In this document: positions 23,701 to 31,860 of the stretch, piece by piece
How positions within the stretch are numbered: position 1 is the stretch's first letter
Layout of the letters: each line of letters opens with the position of its first letter
DNA from: Apteryx mantelli
Lineage: Eukaryota; Chordata; Aves; Apterygiformes; Apterygidae
Direction of reading: 5' to 3'
Length of the DNA stretch: 64,000 bases
Assembly (NCBI RefSeq): GCF_036417845.1
Contig: NC_089978.1
Location: 143,406,007 to 143,470,006, forward strand
Translations under genes and position numbers: made by a program
The notes under the pieces: model-generated
Database searches by the model: none
The model's input: only the letters and a program-made list of their open reading frames with translations
What the model was told of the DNA's origin: nothing

Positions 23701-26700
23701 GCACCTTGAGAAAGTCTTCATTAAGCACTTAAGCTTTCCTCTTATTTAAACTTACTGAAAGCTAAGTAACTATGTTTCAAACCATCACTTCTACTCTATG
23801 GCATGCTGACTTTAAAACCCTATAGCGTGGTTAACTTTTCTACATCTCCAATACAAAGGATAGTAGTAGTATTTTTCAGGGACTATCAAAGCATGAGACT
23901 AGAACTAGATTTGCCAAAATATTTAAAGTGTCTTAAAAATATAGACATAAATGTAACAGATGAAATTCTAGTAAGACTGGTTTGCAACACAACAAGTACA
24001 GTAAACAAAGATTAAGATTTCAGTGATACATCAAGCATTTATCAAAAACTGGGAAAAAATACTGAAATAAGACCTTGTAAAAATACTAATACCAAATGGA
24101 TATTTTCATTAATGTATTTTTTTTTAAGTTAAATTCAGAGAAATGAGATGATTGTTGCATTTAACTGGAATGTGTTACCAGCTGTTATATTATTCATATT
24201 TTATATTATTCATAATTCTGATGTCCATTCCCATGTTTGTCTTTTAGAAAGCCTTTATCTCCAGTGTTAGATCAAATATGAATAGTTTCCAGCCCTCAAA
24301 CTGGATGTATTGCATAGTTTGCCCCTCCACCAGTCTAAAAATCTTTTTAAGAAATATTATAGAGGAATAAAGTCTCAAAACTTTAAACAGAACTACAGGA
24401 CTGTTTCAATTTGTTTCTTCACCATTCAATTAACTGCACAGATTTTATGGCTGAATTTGTTGATCAGTACATTTATTTATTTAAAACTTACCAAATGCCA
24501 TTTGTGTTTCAGACGTTGTCTTTAAACTGCTGAAAGAAGGAGTACTAGAGACACTACTGCTTCCATTAGACAGCCCTTCTAAAGGCTTTATTCCTGCACC
24601 ATTACCAAATCCACTGAAGCCACCTCCTACTTTTCCAGGAGGTAATATAAAGCCTTTAAACCCTTTAAAAGCTCCTCCGCTTTCAGACTGGGGGGAGAAA
24701 AAGAAAGGCAACCAGTTACTTACATCTCCTCTGCAAAAATCCTCCCATCCCCCCTTGATGTGCCATTTATTTTACCCTTTTTTGGTGTGACACTTCATGC
24801 CTTATTTCGTGTGCATTATTTTAAGCCAGCTATGTAAACAGAGTTACTAGTTTCCTCCTAGGCTTTCTTATGACACACATTGCTACTATTTTTAAAGGAC
24901 TCAGATGTTTGGTATGCAAACAAACTAGATATAGGAAGTAGCAGCATAACTTGTTGGAAGTAGTGGATGTGTTTCACTACCTATTTCGAGATTCATAGCA
25001 TTTTGTTTTCTTCAAATAATTACAAGGCAATACATACTTGCACACTTATTTTCAGAAACTTTTAGCATTTACCATGGCAACTAGAGTCCAGCATTTCAAG
25101 CTGCTCATCAAAACAGCATACTTTGTAGTATGCTATATAAAGTTTGCTTTAGGCGACTTGCCAGAAAATCCCAATGTGATTTAAGGAAGAAGTAGAGATA
25201 AAGTGTATTTGATAATATAATACATATGGTTTCTGTAACCTCTTCATTATCTAGTTTTGATAGCTTTAACCTGACAACCACATTACAGGATAGTTTCTTA
25301 GGCGTTTTAAAAGGTGATCATCTAGCATGATTAACACCCAAATAGGCACTGGCACTTTTAGATACTACATATAATATTGTGCCAGGTAATGAGCATGGAT
25401 TACTGAAGTGGACTCTCAGTGTCACTGGAGAGTCATCAGAGGAAAAGGAGAGTTGCTTCTGAGTTTCATCTGTTTTCAGACACTGAAGAAATTGCAAGAC
25501 TCGACAATTCTGGGTTCTATTCTAGCATCTGGAAGGGAAATGGCCTTCTAGGTATGGGCTCTTTTTGTTTCCCTTCATGCTTTAGCTTTTCCAGTGTCAG
25601 TCCTCCATTCTTCATTTTTAGCTAGGCATTCTAACATGCTCTCACTAGCTCTTCTTCCAGCTTTGATCTCACCCAGCTGCCTCCCAGCCTTCTGACTTTA
25701 TTTCTTCTCACATCACCTAGTTCCTTTTTTCTACTAATTCCATTTTTCCCATTCCATTTGCCCCTGAATCCCTCCCATTCAAGTTTATGGTTTATTTTTT
25801 GCATGACCAAGTCAGTTGCACCAGAATCTTCTTTCCGAAACAGTCCTTTCATAAACTGTATCCTCTGCCACATCAGTGGCTAGAACTACTATGGGCAAAA
25901 GTTTGATGGCACAGCTTCCTCCTTTCTATTGCTTGGACAGCAGCAGAAAAATCCAGAGCACAGGAGAAAGCTATCCTGCCCTGAACTGTGCTTAGTCCCA
26001 TCCTATCCAAAAGCAACGTGGATGACAAGTAAGATTTTCTGTCCTATTTCTAACATGGGGCATACACCGTTGCTCTGCAGGAGTGTTTCATATACAGATA
26101 GCTATGACAAAGCAGCTGTCAGGGATTTTTAAAAGGACTACAGTTTGATTAGATTTAGTTAATGCTTTCACATGGGCACCAAACAGTAAACCTGTAACAA
26201 CATCTTCCTCTCAATTTTCAGTTTGTTATTGTAAAGAATAGGTGGCACTGAGGCTCTTCAATGGGAAAAAAATAAGTAGAAGAAATCTTAATAAAAGACA
26301 ACACCTTTTTCATTCTCAGCACAACTTAGTATTTTGGCTTTTATTTATGTTTTTAACATTTGCCTGAGACACCCCCCAGTCCCTATCCCTTCAGTATGGA
26401 TAACTTCATTAACTTTTGATTTCCAAGCTCCCGTCTCCACCAAGATCGAAACCAGAGCAGCTCAGATGCTACCTTCCCCATTTGTAGAAGAGATTACATC
26501 TGAAACATTCTGCATTTATACTTCAAAGAACACAGATCTCTTTTGGCCCCAAAAGTACTAGTATTATCCATTTCTTATTCGAGCCTTATTCTTGCTATAG
26601 GAACAGCAACTGAAAATTAATTTGCTATATATCAGAGCTGGCTAATGGCATATACCTTATAAGTGGTAGATCTATACAGTATTAAGTTACAAGCACAAAT

Positions 26701-28169
26701 AAGTAAAAACCTGAACACAGGTCATATTTTACAACTAAGTCAGGCTACAACACTGTTCAGTGATTAATTACCTCTGATCCAACATTTCGGCGCTTCGCTT
26801 TTTTAATAGCTCTGTTCTTCAGGACTTCTTCGCTAGCTACTGAGAAAGTTCCCACCTTTGAAAACAAGTTATAGAATCATTAGTGAGATTCTCAGAATAC
26901 ATACAGAAGTCATACAGAAGTCAGCATAATCTGAAGACATGGCAGAGATCAGCTTTTGAACACAACTGTAACACTTCTGTAACAAAGAAGGTAAGAAGGC
27001 AAAAAAAAAAAATGCAGCTATACTGTATTTTAGTACTGTGATTAGCTGGTCAGGTACTTGGATGATTAGTTGACACTTTACAGCTTTCACAACTGTCTTC
27101 CCTCTTTTGCACTAAATTTGCCTTCACACAGACTCCAAACTCAATTTTATCAGGACAAATCAGTTGAGAAATTCTGCTTTTTCAAACAAAGCTGTAAAAC
27201 ATCTTTGCTGAAGGGAATCTGTTGATATTGCACTGTTACAATCAAGCTTCAGTTTGGAGAAGATGTATTGAAATGTACGGTCAAAATCCATCAACTGCTG
27301 CAGTTAAATATTAGCAAAGGCAGCTAAAGACCAATCACTACCCCACAACAAATGGAGAAATTAAATTTTCTTATATTCACATTTCTAGAAGAGTATGGAC
27401 AGTTTTGTTTCTCACATTCTATAGGCTTAAACATACCACATTTTCACTAGCACAGAAGCCAGCATAGTTTGTTTAGAGATGAAACGCAAGCCATAAATAC
27501 ATACGAGACACTAAACATGGAAGTCTGTTTTTACAGTCATATGAACTGTATCATTTCACTGTTGCTTAATTCCTCTGGCAGCGTGAGGACATTCAACTAA
27601 GCACTCCAAATTAACATATTTTTGAAATTAACTATTACTGACCTATTAGAAAAAGCCATGAGACCTGAAGAAATTTATCTAGACTGTATGCCAGTGAACC
27701 TTAGAGTCAACTACCTCAAGAAATCAAACCCATTTTTCTTTCGAACTCAATAAACATTATTTTAAAAGAATTTCAAATCACACATTTGAAGAGTTCAAAA
27801 GCACTGTGCGTTCTAATGAGTCTGAGTTTCCCTTTAGAAATGTGAACTTCCTCTCCTCTAAGCTGTTGATGCAATTTTAAATAGTTAAGTGCTGCTTTGC
27901 CATATACTTTGCATATACTGGAAACTTAAATCAGTGCTGCTTTTTTTTTTTTTAATGTAAAACCATCTTTAATTGATATACTTGTAGCCAGTTTTACTAT
28001 ACATTTCATCTACAAGATAAACAGCACATAAATAACTACCCTATTAACTTGGGGGGGAGGGGGAGGGGAGGATGGAGGAGAGCATCTAAGTATATTTTAC
28101 CTCCTCAGCTTCATCTTCCTGATCCCAGTTTCTGTCGGTCAGTTCTTTTTCTGCAATTCTCTTTGCCAT
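17539..28169 (-). CDS. NUP50: NUP50, nucleoporin 50 (Npap60), complete CDS in 7 coding exons
   Basis: Join (minus strand): 28169-28101, 26855-26772, 24687-24492, 23160-22498, 21399-21321, 20311-20193, 17741-17539. The sum is 1413 nt, exactly 470 codons plus stop; human NUP50 has 468. Every junction has GT-AG and phases agree. Role: nuclear-pore basket protein that moves on and off the pore, binds importin-alpha and Ran, and speeds importin-alpha/beta cargo release and recycling. Domains: importin-alpha-binding N-terminus (about 1-46) with basic KKAKRR at 41-46; FG dipeptides at 78, 116, 230, 277 and 307; the conserved core [17 protein letters not shown] from residue 161; an acidic stretch EEEEEE at 340-345; and a Ran-binding-type domain from about 350 to 470. 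No frameshift or premature stop. Residue 29 is Val, where human has the start Met of the short isoform. Confidence 0.97.
17742..20192 (-). other. NUP50: NUP50 intron between coding exons 6 and 7
   Basis: About 2.45 kb, AT-rich. It contains two adjacent short inverted repeats at 17942-17998, an imperfect C5/G5 inverted repeat near 19700 and a poly-T tract near 19750. No gene is seen inside it. Confidence 0.85.
17942..17998. repeat. Two adjacent perfect inverted repeats (hairpin pair)
   Basis: First: 8-nt arms TCCTCATT/AATGAGGA with a 3-nt loop (17942-17960). Second: 10-nt arms CCTCCTTTTT/AAAAAGGAGG with a 1-nt loop (17978-17998). Both lie in the last NUP50 intron, close to its acceptor side. 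Confidence 0.8.
20193..20311 (-). CDS. NUP50: NUP50 coding exon 6 (start of Ran-binding domain)
   Basis: 119 nt, acceptor AG at 20313-20312, donor GTAAGT at 20192-20187. It encodes residues 365-403 plus split codons on both sides. Landmarks are [15 protein letters not shown] and [12 protein letters not shown], matching the Ran-binding-type fold of NUP50. Confidence 0.96.
20312..21320 (-). other. NUP50: NUP50 intron between coding exons 5 and 6
   Basis: About 1.0 kb, AT-rich with a T16 run near 20730-20745. Nothing else is recognised. Confidence 0.85.
21321..21399 (-). CDS. NUP50: NUP50 coding exon 5 (acidic linker)
   Basis: 79 nt, acceptor AG at 21401-21400, donor GTGAGT at 21320-21315. It encodes a run of Glu followed by [18 protein letters not shown], the acidic linker just before the Ran-binding domain. 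Split codons at both ends match the neighbouring exons (phases G|GA and AA|G). Confidence 0.95.
21400..22497 (-). other. NUP50: NUP50 intron between coding exons 4 and 5
   Basis: About 1.1 kb of AT-rich DNA. I see no gene or notable repeat in it. Confidence 0.85.
22498..23160 (-). CDS. NUP50: NUP50 coding exon 4 (large central exon with FG repeats)
   Basis: 663 nt, acceptor AG at 23162-23161, donor GTAAAT at 22497-22492. It encodes residues 118-337. It carries the conserved core [19 protein letters not shown], where family knowledge places Nup153 binding nearby, and three FG dipeptides (STFGNS, FNFGKS, GLFGKD). The rest is Ser/Thr-rich and likely disordered. Confidence 0.96.
23161..24491 (-). 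other. NUP50: NUP50 intron between coding exons 3 and 4
   Basis: About 1.3 kb, AT-rich. No gene seen; the short ORFs have no recognisable content. Confidence 0.85.
24492..24687 (-). CDS. NUP50: NUP50 coding exon 3
   Basis: 196 nt, acceptor AG at 24689-24688 after a C-rich tract, donor GTAAGT at 24491-24486. It encodes residues 52-116 plus the first base of Gly117. Landmarks are [10 protein letters not shown] and [10 protein letters not shown], followed by KPLEGLSNG, all characteristic of NUP50. It contains the first FG dipeptide; a second straddles the exon 3/4 junction. Confidence 0.96.
24688..26771 (-). other. NUP50: NUP50 intron between coding exons 2 and 3
   Basis: About 2.1 kb. Nothing recognisable is found; it is slightly less AT-rich at 25400-26000. 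The small ORFs there are not supported. Confidence 0.85.
26772..26855 (-). CDS. NUP50: NUP50 coding exon 2 (importin-alpha-binding/NLS segment)
   Basis: 84 nt, phase 0 at both ends, acceptor AG at 26857-26856, donor GTAATT at 26771-26766. It encodes residues 24-51: [15 protein letters not shown], then the basic [13 protein letters not shown]. Residue 29 (GTA, 26840-26838) is Val. In human this position is the start Met of the short isoform Npap60S. Confidence 0.96.
26856..28100 (-). other. NUP50: NUP50 intron between coding exons 1 and 2
   Basis: About 1.25 kb. A G-rich tract on the + strand at 28051-28068 lies 33-50 nt inside the 5' splice site, so the pre-mRNA is C-rich there. No gene is seen inside the intron. 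Confidence 0.85.
28051..28068 (+). repeat. G-rich tract with quadruplex potential
   Basis: Runs of 7, 5 and 4 G separated by single A residues, followed by GG. Quadruplex potential is on the + strand, which is the template for NUP50. The pre-mRNA carries the complementary C-rich tract close to the first coding exon's donor. Confidence 0.6.
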
Positions 28170-28179
28170 TTTTCCACAC
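28101..28179 (-). CDS. NUP50: NUP50 first coding exon (start codon exon)
   Basis: Acceptor AG at 28181-28180, donor GTAAAA at 28100-28095. Ten nt of 5' UTR precede ATG at 28169-28167 (context AAAAATGGC, with G at +4). It encodes residues 1-23, starting [20 protein letters not shown], the N-terminal importin-alpha-binding segment known from the family. The start is chosen because it matches the human N-terminus. Confidence 0.95.
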
Positions 28180-31100
28180 CTGTGTGGAAAAATAATCAAA
28201 AGAGCACAAAATCATTTGTACAGCACTGAAATTCAGATCTACAGTGATCTTCAACTTGTATTATCCAGAATAGGTAATGAGAATCAGAGTTCATACAGAA
28301 GTAGGTCAAAATTGGAATGACAGCTGAAAACCACGTGTTTTTAACAAAGTTAACAACAGATGTTGCAACAACAATCAACAGCATGTGAAACTGTGGAAGC
28401 TGTGCTGTTTAGTCATATTTGACACTAAATTTAAGCAACAATAGAAGCATGCAGTTCAATTCTAGGATAAGTTTTCTTCAGCAGCAAAGCTGGCTAGAGA
28501 AATTCCTTTCAGTCCCACAGCCCATACCTTATCACCACTTACTGGAAGGGCTGAAAGAAAAATCAGATAAGATGATCTGGTTAAAAGATTCCATACCCTG
28601 CCTCATCTTGCTTTAGGATACTTACGTAAACAGTAATAGTCTTGCAAGAGAAATGTAATTTGCTTTATAGCATCAAAAATAATCATGATGGGGACCCACT
28701 GAAGCAACCAGACAGCAAACTTACTTTGAGGAAGAATGAAAACAATGCTGTAATGCAAAAAACAAGATTGCTAGAATATTACTAATTCAAAAGTTGAAAG
28801 ATTCTAACACAAATAAGTGACTTTTTTTTTCCTCCAAAGGGACACCCAAAATTTATCATGGATTTTAGAGCAATTAGTTCAAGCAGCCAATCGCTATTTT
28901 GCTGGTTATCTCTGCAATGTAGAGGAAAAAACAACTTTGGAGAAAGAATGCTTGTAGTATTTTTAACTTCTGACTTTCAATTTAGTAAAGTATAACTCAT
29001 CAGCTGTACATGAAAATAAACATTGAATCCAGCTAGATTATTCTGCATCTGAAAAACCTGGCAAGTAATCACACAGCTCTCAAATTCTATACGGAAAGAA
29101 GCATCTGCCTAACAATGACTACATCATCTGACATAACCATGAAAACTTTTCAGAGAAAAGATGTAGATTTTGTAGCAATTTAAATCTTACAAGTGCAGGA
29201 ATTAAAATTCCTAAAAATAAACAAAACAAAAAAATCCATACACTGTTAATATTCAGACCTAGTCAAAAAAAACATTCCACAAATATTAATTCACAGTCAG
29301 AGCTGAAAATGATAATACATGATTTCAGAACTCATCCCATTTAGCAGATGAAGTATTTTTAAACAGAACACTAAATATAACTGCACAACAGTCTCACAGA
29401 GATCACAAGTCAAATACAGGAATTTTGATCTGACACATTGAAATGCAAATTATTAAGATCTTTTAGAAGTACAGTCTATTTCATTATTTGACAAGACTGT
29501 TTTTGCAAACACTTTAAAATGGCATAAACCATGCCACCCTGAAAGCAAAGGTCCTACCATGCCTTTACATGATTCTTTGCAGATTGGGGACTAATTAAAC
29601 CTAACCCAGTGAAAAAGTAAAAATATTTATTTTCAAGCCAGGTTGATTCCCCAGTTCACCTTTCCACATGGCTATACAAACGCAACCAGAGGAAGACAGG
29701 ATTGCTTCTATTCACCAGTAACCACAGCTCAAAGGCTTTTGAGACTGTAACCTAGAATTACTCTATTGGATTCCAGGGAAGATCAAATTACCACTCTAAG
29801 GACAGCCACTGAAGCATTACAAGCACTACATTAACTAGAAAGCCTGTTCTCCACTTGTAGGAAAAGGGGGGTAAACCAACTGGCCTGGGCTCCAGGTTCT
29901 TTGCAGCTACTTGTGTTTATGTGATTTTTGCACATCAGTACTAGAAACAGGAGCTGACAACAGAATCTAACACACATGAAGACAGTAGCAAGAGAGTTCT
30001 AGGCAGGTTTCTAACCTGTGAAACAAGAAGTAACACAAGAACATCTCTGTGATATTTTTTAGACACAGCACAACTCTCAAGAAATTCTCATACAAGTGTT
30101 ATGAATCATTTGAGATGAGAGTATTTTAAGAAACAAATCTTTATTTAACAAATAAAATATAGATGAACTACCACAATCCACCTAGTAAATACACTTATTT
30201 TAATGTAACTTTATGAGAAGAGGATTTATTTCTAATATTTGCATTCCACAACATAACTTACCTACCATAAAGTTACAAAGCTTGCACTACTGGAATGTAA
30301 CGCCCTGAAATCAAGCAATAAAAGGAGTCACTAATCTCTCAATACTTCAGGATTTAGGACATCCAGAGAGAAGATGCACATTTAATACTGCATAGGCTCT
30401 TTTTCACCCTTACTTTTACTGTAAAGCAGGAAGTGTTGTCTATTATACTTCACGACACATAAAAGCACCGGAAGTCATATTGGCGCACGGTAGTAAACCC
30501 ATGTCTCATTTCCTGAGAAACTGTCCTATTTCAACGCAGGTTCTTTCTGGTTTAATATACAGAGCCCTCCTTGTTTCCTTTTCAAAGGCCTAATAGCAGT
30601 TTAATATAACAATTTAAGTTCCTCCCTTGCCCTCCGCACATGGCATATATAAACAGCAGAATATATTCCCGTCTCTCCCAGTGCAGCTTGTCAAAATTCA
30701 GCCACTCACACTTAAAAATCGCGAACCAGGCCCTATGCAACCGTGAGAAATAAAGGGTAAACTAACAACGCGGCATTATTCCCGTTCGCGATCCAAATGT
30801 TGTTTTCATCCTGTCGGCGACATTCCCAACCAGATCATCCCGTCTCCCACGTCTGAATCCACGCGTTAAGGGAAAGCCCACGGCACCTACCCGTCCGGTC
30901 AGAGGCGGAGCGGCCTGGAAAGCCGCCCCGGAGCCGGTCCCGAGGAGACCCCGGGGCCCGGCACGTGCGGCCTCGTACCGCCCCTCCCCAATACCCCACA
31001 AGCGCGGGCCTCACCCTCTCCCCTCCTCAGATAGCAGCGAGAGGCCAGTCAGGAAGAGCGGCCCCCCCCCCGCACATATAAAAGGGAAAGCGGGGGGGGG

Positions 31101-31396
31101 GGGGGGCAAGCAGCCGCTGTAGCAAAAACCGGGATGGCAGGCGGGGAGGAGGAGAAGCAGGGCGGCAAGGAGGCGCGTACCTCTGCGGGGCAGCCCCTCG
31201 CTCCCCTCGCGGACAGGCGGCGGCGGCCGGGCCCGGCGGGCGGCGCTCCCCGCGACACGGCGCGGCGGGGCCGAGGCGGCTGCTGCAGCGGCGGCGACGG
31301 GAGGCGGAGTCTCGTCGCAGGGTGCGCGGGGCCGGGCCCGCTCACCATCCCCGGCCGGGCCTCCGGCGACCCACCCAAGGGCCCGCGCCGCCTCAC
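28180..31396 (-). other. NUP50: NUP50 first intron (5' UTR intron)
   Basis: About 3.2 kb between the ATG exon and the candidate first exon in the CpG island. It is AT-rich until about 30.75 kb, then becomes GC-rich. No internal exon is recognised, though alternative first exons with donors near 31340, 31177 or 31012 are possible. Confidence 0.6.
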
Positions 31397-31440
31397 CCCG
31401 AGTCAGGCCGCGGCAAGCGCCATCTTGTTCCCCCTCAGAA
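31397..31440 (-). other. NUP50: Candidate NUP50 exon 1 (5' UTR)
   Basis: Donor GGG|GTGAGG lies at 31396/31395 on the minus strand. The upstream sequence includes AAGATGGCGC (31426-31417), a YY1-type initiator seen at the start sites of many housekeeping genes. The 5' end is uncertain. The ATG inside it is followed by a short frame only and is not the protein start. Confidence 0.4.
31417..31426 (-). promoter_or_regulatory. YY1-type element AAGATGGCGC
   Basis: Matches the YY1 core AAGATGGCG in the NUP50 sense. It lies just upstream of the best donor, where such sites often mark or follow the start site. Confidence 0.5.
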
Positions 31441-31513
31441 AAAAGACAAGGAAGAAATTTTTCAAAAAGAAGAACAGAAACCGTCAGTAACCGTCGCCCC
31501 GGCCGGCCCCAGC

Positions 31514-31523
31514 GCGCATGCGC
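31514..31523. promoter_or_regulatory. NRF1-type palindrome GCGCATGCGC
   Basis: Perfect 10-bp NRF1 consensus-like palindrome, about 90 bp upstream of the YY1-type site in the NUP50 sense. NRF1 sites are common in bidirectional CpG-island promoters. Confidence 0.55.
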
Positions 31524-31618
31524 CCCAGCCCTCGCCGCTGCTCAGGGCTAGCAGAGGAAACAAAAAAGGGAAGGGAGGGGCGCGGCGCAGGCCCACCGCC
31601 GGCCGTTGAAGGGCGCGC

Positions 31619-31624
31619 CACGTG
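31619..31624. promoter_or_regulatory. CACGTG E-box, first of two
   Basis: CACGTG core in context GCCACGTGGC, a palindromic USF/MYC-family-type site. A second copy lies at 31740-31745 (TCACGTGGCC). Confidence 0.5.
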
Positions 31625-31635
31625 GCTGCAGCAGC

Positions 31636-31640
31636 CCAAT
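31636..31640 (+). promoter_or_regulatory. CCAAT box
   Basis: CCAAT on the + strand, between the two CACGTG elements, within the CpG island. Binding by NF-Y is inferred only from the motif. Confidence 0.35.
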
Positions 31641-31739
31641 GCGCGGGCTCGCTCCCGCTCGGCCGGCCAAGGGCCGGCCCGGCCGCGCATGCTCCCTGCG
31701 GACGGGCCTGCGTCTCGCGCCGGCCGTTCGAATGGGGGT

Positions 31740-31745
31740 CACGTG
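31740..31745. promoter_or_regulatory. CACGTG E-box, second of two
   Basis: CACGTG in context TCACGTGGCC, 121 bp from the first copy. Confidence 0.5.
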
Positions 31746-31852
31746 GCCAAAGCGGCCCGCCCCCTTTCCCCCCCCACCGCGGTGCGTGTGTGGGGCCTCT
31801 CAGGAGGGAAGCGTGCTCTGACGAGTCGTTGTTCGCGACTGAGAAAAAGCCG

Positions 31853-31860
31853 TATATAAT
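31853..31860 (+). promoter_or_regulatory. TATA-like box facing away from NUP50
   Basis: GTATATAAT-type sequence on the + strand at the outer edge of the CpG island. It could drive a divergent noncoding transcript; human has a divergent transcript at this locus (NUP50-DT). No splice structure is visible, so this is inference. Confidence 0.3.
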
